Positions 1 to 6,525 are shown, numbered from the stretch's first letter. The stretch is 9,461 nucleotides of DNA from Thioploca sp. (GCA_011371325.1 DRQV01000125.1:1-9461), one strand, 5' to 3'. Program-made: numbers and translations. The notes: generated by a model not told the origin, from the letters alone.

Positions 1-385
1 ATTATACTGACTTGTCTAATAACTGCTTTGTGTTTATACGATAAAATTATGTGATTTTATAAATACACTTGATAAGTCATCAATGCTAATTATACTAAAT
101 ATTATTAATAAATCATAATCTCATCACTACTTTATTTTGGATCATCCATAATCCTAAATTATTTATAATTACTTAAGAATTATTCTGAATAAGATTTTAT
201 TGTTTCGGGAAATACGCTCTACTCCCTTCCCGAAACAAGCAACCTCGATTGAAATGAATGGGATTTAAATAGAGGATTTGAATATGAAAGGTTTAAAAAT
301 TTACTTTTACAGATAAATGAGTTTTTTCATAATAAGGAATTGAAACTTTGGATAGTATCAGATATTTGCATCTCATCCTCAATAA
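1..385. other. Gene-free region downstream of proA
   Basis: No reading frame of credible length or composition is visible on either strand. The stretch is very AT-rich and holds two ordered elements: a near-palindrome TTGAT-N5-ATCAA at 69-83, and a perfect 11-bp inverted repeat at 201-237. The part next to the proA stop (about 355-385) has a diverged inverted copy at about 2023-2051. No T-run-tailed terminator for proA is apparent. Confidence 0.6.
201..237. repeat. Perfect 11-bp inverted repeat (hairpin), possible proA transcript end
   Basis: The arms TGTTTCGGGAA (201-211) and TTCCCGAAACA (227-237) are perfectly complementary around a 15-base loop. They are clearly richer in G+C than the surroundings. 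The element lies about 150 bases beyond the proA stop in the direction of proA transcription. Neither side has a T-run, so it is not a standard intrinsic terminator. It could instead stabilise a 3' end or be a remnant of a small palindromic repeat. The hairpin is seen directly; its role is unknown. Confidence 0.6.
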
Positions 386-1642
386 TTATTGGCGAATATG
401 TCCATCTCCTAATACAACAAACTTCTGAGAAGTTAAGCCTTCCAATCCAACAGGACCTCTAGCATGAAACTTATCAGTACTGATCCCAATTTCAGCTCCC
501 AAACCATATTCAAAACCATCAGCAAATCTACTAGACGCATTCACCATTACTGAGCTAGAATCAACTTCAGTTAAAAACTGCATAGCCTTACTCCAATCTT
601 CTGTAATAATAACATCAGTATGTTTAGAGCTGTATTTATTAATATGTTGAATTGCAGCATCTAAATCTGCTACCACTTTGATAGATAAAATTGCTGCTAA
701 ATATTCAGTTTGCCAATCTTCTTCAGTCGCTGGTTTAATATTAGTTAATATATTTTGAGTATCTACACAACCACGCAATTCCACTCCAGCGTCAGTATAT
801 TTAGCAGCCAATGTTGGTAAAATTGTAGGAGCTATATCTTTAGCTATTAACAAAGTCTCCATTGTATTACAAGTGCCATAACGTTGAGTTTTAGCATTAA
901 ATGCAACTGCAATAGCTTTATCAAAATCAGCTTTATTATCAATAAAAGTATGACAAATACCATCCAAATGTTTGATAACTGGAACTTTAGCTTCATTACT
1001 GATTCTTGCAATCAATCCTTTACCGCCACGTGGAATAATTACATCAACATATTCTGGCATCCGAATTAATTCACCTACCGCAGCTCGATCCGTAGTTTTA
1101 ATAACTTGGACTGTTTCACTAGGTAAACCAACTTTGGTTAAACCAGTTTCAATACATTTAGCAATTGCTTGATTAGAATTAATTGCCTCTGAACCACCAC
1201 GTAAAATAGTAGCATTACTGGATTTAAGACATAAAGCAGCAGCATCGGCAGTTACATTAGGCCTAGATTCATAAATAATTCCAACTACTCCTAATGGAAC
1301 TCGCATTTTTCCAACTCTAATTCCACTAGGTTGATAATTTAAATCATTAATTTCACCTATTGGGTCTGGTAATGAAGCTATCTGTTGTAAACCTTCAATC
1401 ATGCCATTAATACGAGCCTCATTCAAAGCTAATCTATCTAATAAAGCCGAATCTAATCCTTTATTTTTACCAGCTTCTAAATCCTGATTATTAGCACTGG
1501 TAAGTTGGTTACGCTGTTGATCTAATTGATTAGCAATCTCTTCTAACGCATTATTTTTTTGATTAGTTTTACTACTAGCTAATACCCTAGAAGCTTCGCG
1601 AGCTTGCTTACCAATATGTAACATTTCTTCTTGTAAAGTCAT
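386..1642 (-). CDS. proA: Gamma-glutamyl phosphate reductase (glutamate-5-semialdehyde dehydrogenase)
   Basis: ProA catalyses the NADPH-dependent reduction of L-glutamyl-5-phosphate to glutamate-5-semialdehyde, the second step of proline synthesis from glutamate, in the cytoplasm. The 418-residue product has the usual family length. It shows the aldehyde-dehydrogenase-type fold with the ProA hallmarks: VPLGVVGIIYESRPNVT at 115-131, LRGGSEA at 147-153, IPRGGKGL at 203-210, the catalytic Cys258 in QRYGTCNTMETLL, and the C-terminal block RGPVGLEGLTSQKFV (395-409). The frame is intact, so the gene is probably functional. The start is the ATG at 1640-1642; upstream lies only a weak GGTAGA-like ribosome site. 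proB is not in the window, so the usual proBA pairing is absent here. A decayed inverted copy of the gene's 3' end lies about 260 bases beyond its start (about 1906-2051). Confidence 0.97.
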   Translation of the reverse strand: MTLQEEMLHIGKQAREASRVLASSKTNQKNNALEEIANQLDQQRNQLTSANNQDLEAGKNKGLDSALLDRLALNEARINGMIEGLQQIASLPDPIGEINDLNYQPSGIRVGKMRVPLGVVGIIYESRPNVTADAAALCLKSSNATILRGGSEAINSNQAIAKCIETGLTKVGLPSETVQVIKTTDRAAVGELIRMPEYVDVIIPRGGKGLIARISNEAKVPVIKHLDGICHTFIDNKADFDKAIAVAFNAKTQRYGTCNTMETLLIAKDIAPTILPTLAAKYTDAGVELRGCVDTQNILTNIKPATEEDWQTEYLAAILSIKVVADLDAAIQHINKYSSKHTDVIITEDWSKAMQFLTEVDSSSVMVNASSRFADGFEYGLGAEIGISTDKFHARGPVGLEGLTSQKFVVLGDGHIRQ

Positions 1643-2083
1643 AAAATTTCTACCAAGTTATTTTCAAAATTTATTATACAAGAAAATTACCCAAAATTGG
1701 ATTATTTTTAATTTATATTTCAATAATATTTTCTATGATAAATAAGAATAATTCAAATATATAGAAATAACTTACCTAAGTATGACTTGTTATTCTATTC
1801 CTTACAATAAGGAAGGGATGAAAGGGATGATTTATTTATACCAACGGGAAATTCTATATTAAAATCCGAACTATATAGGTAAAATCAAATTTAGGCTAAA
1901 CGATAAATGCGTCTAGTAGATTTACTGATAGTTTTAAATATGGCTTAGGAGCTGGGATCAATATTGATAAAAATGTCAGTTGAACTGGAAGGTTTAATTT
2001 CTCAAAAGTTTGTTGTATTCAGTAATTATTGGGAATGGGATACAAACATCTAAATATACTTCAGAATATTGTATTCCATGATT
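1643..2083. other. 441-base gene-free region between proA and the regulator gene
   Basis: No intact gene is present. From about 1906 to 2051 it holds a plus-strand remnant of the 3' end of proA, listed separately. At 1798-1814 there is a small perfect hairpin, TTCCTTA-CAA-TAAGGAA. It is followed by a short direct repeat of GGGATGA (1815-1821 and 1824-1830). The proA promoter should lie near 1650-1750 on the minus strand, but I cannot identify a convincing -35/-10 pair. Confidence 0.6.
1906..2051 (+). pseudogene. proA: Decayed inverted copy of the proA 3' end and its downstream flank
   Basis: Reading from 1906 gives NASSRFTDSFKYGLGAGI, which matches NASSRFADGFEYGLGAEIGI of the intact ProA (residues 368-387). 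Aligned by eye, the first block agrees at 44 of 49 bases. A 6-base deletion follows, then an indel that shifts frame. From about 1979 the next frame gives VELEGLISQKFVVF, matching VGLEGLTSQKFVVL (36 of 41 bases over that block). The last codons are deleted. The bases after the intact gene's stop are also recognisable at 2023-2051 (24 of 29), so the copy is of DNA running past the gene, not of the protein-coding part alone. Most coding-part differences replace G or C with A or T, as expected of neutral decay in an AT-biased genome. The copy is on the opposite strand from the intact proA and has no 5' part, so it cannot encode an enzyme. Confidence 0.9.
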
Positions 2084-2797
2084 TTAACAGCATTTTTTCT
2101 GATTATTCAATCCAGTATTGCCTAATGAATACAAACGTAATCTATCCACATTATCAATATAAATAGTACGAGCATCAACTCTGATAAGTTCAGCTTTATT
2201 TAAACTATTTAAAATTCGAGAGAAAGTCTCTGGTTGAATAGATAAGCGAGATGCAATTACATGTTTAGGAATTAAAAATTCAATTTTATAATAATTACAA
2301 CCTTCAGGAACTTGATATAACAAATAATTTATTAAACGATAAGTGGCACTTTGTAACGTTAATTGATCTATTTCATTAATCCACATATGTAAACGTTGGC
2401 TCATATGGGATATAAGAGAAAAACAAGTATCTGGAGATTCTTTTAAAATATTTGCAAAAGTTTTGCTTTCAAAACTTAAGACTGAACATTTACTGATAGC
2501 TTGAGCGGTAACTGGATAACTGGAATCTGGCATGAATATCATAGCTTCAGCAAAAGTTTGACCAGGAGAAATAACTTCAAATACTTTTTCATCCCCTCCT
2601 AAAGAAGACCGTAATAATTTAATATGTCCTTCCCTAAGTAAGAAAAAACGTTTTGCTGTTTGTCCATGTTTAAATAAAAATTCTCCACCGTCAAGTTTTA
2701 TTAGACGTACATCCTTCTTAATTTGCTCTATTTGTTGTTCATTAAGTTTAGCAAACAAATATATTTGACGTAATTCTTGATTACTTTGAGGCTGCAT
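2084..2797 (-). CDS. dnr: CRP/FNR-family transcription regulator, Dnr (NO-sensing) type
   Basis: The 237-residue product has an N-terminal cyclic-nucleotide-binding-type sensor fold (about 12-125), a long dimerisation helix (about 125-160) and a C-terminal winged helix (about 165-225). It closely resembles Pseudomonas Dnr, the regulator that activates denitrification genes in response to nitric oxide through haem. Shared blocks include FAEAMIFM (82-89) followed by TAQA (97-100), and the recognition helix LSIQPETFSRIL (185-196). E190, S193 and R194 in that helix fit the E-x-x-S-R pattern known in FNR proteins to read TTGAT half sites. There are no N-terminal cysteines, so it is not an oxygen-sensing Fe-S FNR. 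A short extra C-terminal tail ends in Cys-Cys. The gene is divergent from the hemerythrin operon, its most likely target. No canonical TTGAT-N4-ATCAA box was found in the shared 206-base gap. The Dnr assignment is strong; the ligand is inferred from the family. Confidence 0.88.
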   Translation of the reverse strand: MQPQSNQELRQIYLFAKLNEQQIEQIKKDVRLIKLDGGEFLFKHGQTAKRFFLLREGHIKLLRSSLGGDEKVFEVISPGQTFAEAMIFMPDSSYPVTAQAISKCSVLSFESKTFANILKESPDTCFSLISHMSQRLHMWINEIDQLTLQSATYRLINYLLYQVPEGCNYYKIEFLIPKHVIASRLSIQPETFSRILNSLNKAELIRVDARTIYIDNVDRLRLYSLGNTGLNNQKKCC

Positions 2798-2840
2798 TTT
2801 TTTATAAATTTAATTGTAATTGAGGTATCTGTTATTATAT

Positions 2841-2873
2841 TAATCTAACATAATAGTGTAATCTAACATAATA
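2841..2873. repeat. Tandem 15-bp direct repeat in the divergent promoter region
   Basis: TAATCTAACATAATA occurs exactly at 2841-2855 and again at 2859-2873, a period of 18 bases, between the divergent regulator and hemerythrin genes. Two identical sites nearly two helical turns apart could be a regulator-binding pair, and the pair lies in the presumed promoter of the regulator gene. The repeat is seen directly; the binding role is inference, and the sequence does not match the known Dnr/FNR consensus. Confidence 0.5.
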
Positions 2874-2920
2874 ATGATATGGTTCAATTCAAGATGGATA
2901 TAAAAATTCTTCTGTAGAAC

Positions 2921-2926
2921 TATAAT
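2921..2926 (+). promoter_or_regulatory. Candidate -10 element of the hemerythrin operon
   Basis: A perfect TATAAT lies 77 bases before the hemerythrin start. No good -35 hexamer stands 16-18 bases upstream, which is typical of activator-dependent promoters. A short inverted repeat (ATTCTTC at 2906-2912, GAAGAAT at 2933-2939) flanks it. A class-II activator site would be centred near 2891, where only a weak TTGAATTGAAC-like sequence (minus strand) is visible. AT-rich DNA gives TATAAT by chance, so confidence is limited. Confidence 0.35.
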
Positions 2927-3003
2927 ATTATTGAAGAATAGTCTTTTCAGTTCTTAATAATTATTTCCACAGGGAATAACTAATTTAAAATTTAAGGTAA
3001 AAA

Positions 3004-3441
3004 ATGGAAAAAACAATCACTAATATTTTTAGTAAAGAACACACACATTGCGATGAAATATTTGCCAGAACTGAAAACTCAGTTGTTCAAAAACAATGGA
3101 CAACAGCAGATGCTGAATTTAACGATTTCCATACTGCTATGGAAAAACATTTTACCGCAGAAGAAGAAATTTTATTTCCTGCTTTTGAAGAACGTACAGG
3201 CCAAACTATGGGTCCTACTCAAGTAATGCGGATGGAACATCAACAAATGCGACAAATATTTGCTCAAATGCAAACTAGTTTAGCCCAACGAGATAATGAA
3301 CAATATTTAGGATTGTCAGAAACTTTGTTAATGTTAATGCAGCAACATAATATGAAAGAAGAACAAATGCTTTATCCTATGACTGATCAAGTATTTGGTG
3401 ATGAAGCAACTTCCATTTTAGAACGTATACGAGCAAGTTAG
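3004..3441 (+). CDS. Bacterial hemerythrin-domain protein
   Basis: This 145-residue protein is a four-helix-bundle hemerythrin that should bind a non-haem di-iron centre, carrying O2 or reacting with NO. The ligand pattern is visible: H15 (after H13) in helix 1, H43 with H49-x-x-x-E53 (HFTAEEE) in helix 2, H79 (MEHQQM) in helix 3, and H115-x-x-x-E119 (QQHNMKEEQMLYP) in helix 4. It has no signal peptide or membrane segment, so it is cytoplasmic. The start is supported by AAGG at 2994-2997, 6 bases before the ATG. It opens a three-gene operon and its TAG stop shares a base with the next start (TAGTG). Hemerythrin-like proteins paired with DUF2249 proteins recur near denitrification and NO-detoxification genes, and the neighbouring Dnr-like regulator supports an NO or low-oxygen role. 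The exact reaction is not determined. Confidence 0.9.
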   Translation: MEKTITNIFSKEHTHCDEIFARTENSVVQKQWTTADAEFNDFHTAMEKHFTAEEEILFPAFEERTGQTMGPTQVMRMEHQQMRQIFAQMQTSLAQRDNEQYLGLSETLLMLMQQHNMKEEQMLYPMTDQVFGDEATSILERIRAS

Positions 3442-3683
3442 TGAAAACCACGATTGATGTCAGCCAATTAGAACCATGCGAACCTATGGAACGCATTTTA
3501 GCAGCTCTTCCCAAGATTAAAACTGGAGAATATTTACGGGTATTACATCGTATGGAACCACATCCACTGTATCCCATTCTTACTCAACAAGGTTATTCTT
3601 GGATAACTAAAACCAATAAACAGCCGATTGAAATATATATTTGGCGTAGTGATGACCTTGTAGCTAAAGCAAATATTGTATGA
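3441..3683 (+). CDS. DUF2249 domain protein
   Basis: This 80-residue cytoplasmic protein carries the DUF2249 pattern: LEPCEPMERI at 10-19, GEYLRVLHRMEPHPLYPIL at 29-47, then GYSW. C13, H36, E39 and H41 are candidate metal or cofactor contacts, but the biochemical function of the family is unknown. The start is a GTG that overlaps the preceding TAG stop by one base (TAGTG). Its TGA stop overlaps the next ATG (ATGA, 3680-3683). Synthesis of all three proteins is therefore probably translationally coupled. DUF2249 proteins are commonly found with hemerythrins and NnrS-like or similar membrane proteins in denitrifiers, so a helper role in NO or low-oxygen metabolism is a reasonable inference. The GTG start fits both the operon spacing and the family N-terminus. 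Confidence 0.88.
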   Translation: MKTTIDVSQLEPCEPMERILAALPKIKTGEYLRVLHRMEPHPLYPILTQQGYSWITKTNKQPIEIYIWRSDDLVAKANIV

Positions 3684-4966
3684 ATACTGCTAATCTAGCT
3701 TTACAACAAACTCCTCCTTTATCAGTTCCAGTACGGTTTTTTATAACTGCACCATTATTTGGTATTTTAGCAAGTTTATTATTAATTTATATTGGCTCAG
3801 ATATTTTTAATAGTCGCTGGGGATTAAATACATTAGCTTTAACTCATCTATTTACTTTAGGATTTGTCAGCATGGTAATGTTTGGAGCAATATTGCAATT
3901 ACTACCAGTAGTAGCCGGAACTGTTATTCCTAAGCCAGTTTTAACCAGTACAATAATTCATTTTTTACTCACTGTTGGCAGTCTAAGTTTAACTGGTGGT
4001 TTTATATTTGGGTATGATTTACGTATTGCTATTGTATTATTAGGGTTAAGCTTTTTTGGTTTCATCGCCATTGTAGGTTATTGTCTTATACAAGTCAAGG
4101 GTAATATCATTGTCGGGATGCGATTATCATTACTTGCATTGTTAATAACAGGTGGGTTAGGAATTATATTAGCAATCAGATTTGCTTATGGAATAACCTT
4201 ACCTTTGGCAATGATTTTAGTTAATATCCATTTAACTTGGGGATTAGTCGGTTGGGTAGGACTATTAATTATAGCAATCGCTTATCAAGTAGTGCCAATG
4301 TTTCAAATAACTCCTCAATATAATGCCAAACTAATGCGTTGGTTAATTCCAACATTATTTATAATTTTATTATTATGGACATTGGCCTATCTTTGGTTAG
4401 GTAGTAATATTGGTTGGATAAGCATATTAATTAGTTTAGGATTGGCAACATTTGTTGCCAAAACACTACATTTACAAATTAAACGGCTTAGAAAAATACC
4501 AGATGTAACTCTTGACTTTTGGCGAGTTGGAGCTGTGGGATTACTGTTGAGCATTATATTATGGATTGCTGGTACTATCTGGATAAAATTAGCTAATCAA
4601 CCGTTTTATCCGTTACTACTATTTATTTTATTTATCGGTGGTTTTGTTTTAATGGTAATTCAGGGTATGTTATATAAAATCATTCCATTTTTAGTGTGGT
4701 TACATTTACAAAATCAACAATTAAACCCGTTAAAAACAATGAATATGGTAAGAATTCCTCATATGAAACAAATAATCCCATCAAAATTAGCCAAACGCCA
4801 GTTTTGGGTTTATTTAATTGCCTTGTCCTGCACTATATTAGCTTTAATATTTCCAAATTTAATTTATCTAGCTGGAATTATATTGTTAGGTTCATTTATA
4901 TTGTTGGAATATAATATGTTAAAAGCTTTAAAATTATATCGTTCAGTATTAATTTCCCTACAATAG
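3680..4966 (+). CDS. Polytopic membrane protein, NnrS-like / haem-copper-oxidase subunit I-like, of NO-response clusters
   Basis: A 428-residue inner-membrane protein with about 12 hydrophobic segments (roughly 19-38, 54-78, 90-110, 114-137, 149-168, 175-205, 221-240, 244-260, 283-303, 310-334, 376-393, 395-413). Segment 2 begins THLFTLGF (H56) and continues to QLLPVVAG. Segment 6 holds IHLTWGLVGW (H184), leading to QVVPMF. Segment 10 runs into QGMLYKIIPFLVWLHLQ (H342). Histidines placed at membrane segments suggest haem or metal binding, as in NnrS and haem-copper oxidase subunit I, but the spacing does not match a catalytic oxidase, and the family label is tentative. The ATG overlaps the DUF2249 stop by 4 bases, and the gene is last in the Dnr-linked operon. 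A membrane role in NO handling or respiratory metal or haem homeostasis is inferred from context. It ends 3 bases from the convergent stress-protein stop. Confidence 0.75.
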   Translation: MNTANLALQQTPPLSVPVRFFITAPLFGILASLLLIYIGSDIFNSRWGLNTLALTHLFTLGFVSMVMFGAILQLLPVVAGTVIPKPVLTSTIIHFLLTVGSLSLTGGFIFGYDLRIAIVLLGLSFFGFIAIVGYCLIQVKGNIIVGMRLSLLALLITGGLGIILAIRFAYGITLPLAMILVNIHLTWGLVGWVGLLIIAIAYQVVPMFQITPQYNAKLMRWLIPTLFIILLLWTLAYLWLGSNIGWISILISLGLATFVAKTLHLQIKRLRKIPDVTLDFWRVGAVGLLLSIILWIAGTIWIKLANQPFYPLLLFILFIGGFVLMVIQGMLYKIIPFLVWLHLQNQQLNPLKTMNMVRIPHMKQIIPSKLAKRQFWVYLIALSCTILALIFPNLIYLAGIILLGSFILLEYNMLKALKLYRSVLISLQ

Positions 4967-4969
4967 GAT

Positions 4970-5785
4970 TTAATTTCTAACAACTAATACAGCACTTTCA
5001 GCTAATTTAATTACCTTTTCCGACACACTACCAAGCCAAAAATTCTTAAAACTAGTGTGTCCGTGATTACCAACTACAATCAAATCACAACTGAGATTCT
5101 TAGCAATTTTAACAATCGTTTCCGCATATTTACCAACAACTACTTGCCCAATTAATTTTTCTATTCCTTCAGTTTGCAAAACACCACAAATTCTAGCAAC
5201 TCCAATTTCTGAATTATCTTTGCTAAATTCCGTATGAACTACGGTTATCACTGTAACTGGAGCATTAAAATATTTAGCTAATTTAGCTGTAATTTTAGCA
5301 ACTTCATCATGGTTAGAATTATCCACTGCTAATAAAATATGTTTACCTTTAATCTCAGCAGTTCTAGGAATTACTAACACACTACAATGAACATGATTTA
5401 TCACCTCGGCAGTACGACTACCAAGTAATAACTTAAATAATCCTTTTTTGCCACGTCGACCAACTACAATTAAATCAATATTATGTTCTTTAGCAGTTGT
5501 AACTATTTCTGGATAAATATATTCACTATGACGTAAAATTGTGTAACTTTTTATACCAGCAGAATTAGCATTATTTTGAACTAAATCCATACAATTAATA
5601 GCATCTTGTTCAGCTTGTTTTACTAATTTTGGAGCTAATTTATCATATTCAGAATTACTTAAAACTACTGACATAATACATATCTCACTATTACAAATTT
5701 TCGCAAAATTTATCGCTTCACGTTCTGCACCAACTATATATTCTGAGCCATCAGTTGCTAATAATATTTTTGTAAATATTGTCAT
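4970..5785 (-). CDS. Universal stress protein, tandem UspA domains
   Basis: The 271 residues form two fused UspA domains (about 4-140 and 147-271). Each begins with a beta strand and an acidic residue near the nucleotide site (D12 in ATDGSE, D155 in AVDNSN). Each has the ATP-binding pattern G-2x-G-9x-G-S: G109/G112/G122-S123 and G239/G242/G252-S253. Both domains therefore look ATP-binding, unlike tandem Usps in which one site is lost. The protein is cytoplasmic. Tandem Usps of this kind are often induced by low oxygen or energy limitation in proteobacteria, which fits the neighbouring NO/low-oxygen operon. The start is ATG at 5783-5785 with no strong ribosome site. Upstream is a 149-base leader with competing hairpins and a T-run. 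The gene converges on the membrane protein with a 3-base gap, so the two transcripts probably overlap antisense. Confidence 0.92.
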   Translation of the reverse strand: MTIFTKILLATDGSEYIVGAEREAINFAKICNSEICIMSVVLSNSEYDKLAPKLVKQAEQDAINCMDLVQNNANSAGIKSYTILRHSEYIYPEIVTTAKEHNIDLIVVGRRGKKGLFKLLLGSRTAEVINHVHCSVLVIPRTAEIKGKHILLAVDNSNHDEVAKITAKLAKYFNAPVTVITVVHTEFSKDNSEIGVARICGVLQTEGIEKLIGQVVVGKYAETIVKIAKNLSCDLIVVGNHGHTSFKNFWLGSVSEKVIKLAESAVLVVRN

Positions 5786-5812
5786 TTATCAATTTTAAAA
5801 GCTGAAGTTACA

Positions 5813-5923
5813 TAAAAAACCACCTCCCACACCTTATTAATGATGGAGCTAAGTTTTTTTCTACTGTAAAAATCATATAATCCACCAGTCCCCATATTTA
5901 AGAAAGGAATTAGGGAAGGTGGT
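5813..5923 (-). terminator. Terminator or attenuator between ppiB and the universal stress protein gene
   Basis: Read on the minus strand, ACCACCTTCCC (5923-5913) can pair with GGGAGGTGGT (5828-5819) with one bulge. This is followed immediately by a run of six T, as in an intrinsic terminator, but the loop is long (84 bases). The same left arm can instead pair with a nearer GGGGACTGGTGG (5893-5882) through CCACC/GGTGG and CCC/GGG. The two pairings are mutually exclusive. The structure lies 11 bases after the ppiB stop and about 28 bases before the stress-protein start. It may simply end the ppiB transcript, or it may make read-through into the stress gene conditional. Confidence 0.55.
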
Positions 5924-5934
5924 ATTTAAAAAAT

Positions 5935-6429
5935 TTAAACTACTGAAACAGTTTCAATTATTACATCTGTAGTTGGTACATCTTGATGACCAGCCACATT
6001 GGTAGTAGAAACCTTTTTAATTTTATCAACTGTATCCATACCCCCAATAACTTCACCAAATACACAATATCCCCAACCTTGAGGAGTTTTAGCTGTATGA
6101 TTTAAAAAAATATTATCACTAGTATTAATAAAAAATTGGGAAGATGCTGAATGTGGATCAGGAGTGCGAGCCATTGCAATAGTTCCAACTGTATTACTTA
6201 GACCATTAGTAGCTTCATTTTCTATTGGTGGACTAGTTTCTTTTTCACGCATTCCAGATTCCATGCCACCACCTTGGATCATAAAATTTTCAATAACTCT
6301 ATGGAATATAGTTCCGTTATAAAAACCAGAATTTACATAATTTAAGAAATTTTCAACAGTTTTCGGGGCTTTGTCTGGATTTAGTTGGACTAGAATATCG
6401 CCATGGCTGGTTTGAATTTTTATTTGCAT
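5935..6429 (-). CDS. ppiB: Cytoplasmic peptidyl-prolyl cis-trans isomerase (cyclophilin B)
   Basis: A 164-residue single-domain cyclophilin that catalyses cis-trans isomerisation of X-Pro bonds during protein folding. The length matches E. coli PpiB and the sequence follows it closely. The active-site set is present: FHRVI (R44), FMIQGGG (F49, M50, Q52), GTIAMAR (82-88), SASSQFFIN (Q98, F99) and YCVFGEV (F124). No signal peptide is seen, so it is cytoplasmic. The ATG at 6427-6429 has a good ribosome site (AAGGAA, 5 bases upstream). It follows an exported paralogue on the same strand after 96 bases. A perfect 18-bp palindrome sits in that gap. A T-run-tailed stem follows the stop. Confidence 0.95.
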   Translation of the reverse strand: MQIKIQTSHGDILVQLNPDKAPKTVENFLNYVNSGFYNGTIFHRVIENFMIQGGGMESGMREKETSPPIENEATNGLSNTVGTIAMARTPDPHSASSQFFINTSDNIFLNHTAKTPQGWGYCVFGEVIGGMDTVDKIKKVSTTNVAGHQDVPTTDVIIETVSVV

Positions 6430-6494
6430 AGAGGTTCCTTAAAAAATTAACTATCTAAATACAACTATGGAATTAGATAATTTGAATGGTTAGA

Positions 6495-6512
6495 TTTCAG
6501 TATATACTGAAA
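6495..6512. repeat. Perfect 18-bp palindrome between the two cyclophilin genes
   Basis: TTTCAGTATATACTGAAA is its own reverse complement. It lies 14 bases past the stop of the exported cyclophilin and about 66 bases before the ppiB start, so it could be an operator for ppiB or a short hairpin at the end of the upstream transcript. No T-run follows on the minus strand. It is not a LexA box, whose CTG and CAG half sites face the other way. Confidence 0.55.
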
Positions 6513-6525
6513 GGAGTAAAACTTA

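Noticed and set aside
884..1172. Two short plus-strand reading frames (884-1069 and 972-1172)
   Set aside because: They lie wholly antisense inside the intact proA gene, match no known family and have no ribosome site; they are shadows.
1798..1814. TTCCTTA-CAA-TAAGGAA hairpin as a terminator
   Set aside because: No T-run follows on either strand and no gene ends nearby; it is noted only as a small hairpin.
2881..2900. GGTTCAATTC resembling a tRNA T-loop
   Set aside because: The flanking bases do not form a T stem and no acceptor or anticodon arm can be built around it.
3377..3577. Minus-strand frame across the hemerythrin/DUF2249 junction
   Set aside because: It is antisense to two well-supported overlapping genes and does not resemble any protein I recognise.
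4696..4914. Plus-strand frame inside the membrane-protein gene
   Set aside because: It is an out-of-frame shadow of a continuous coding region with clear membrane segments.
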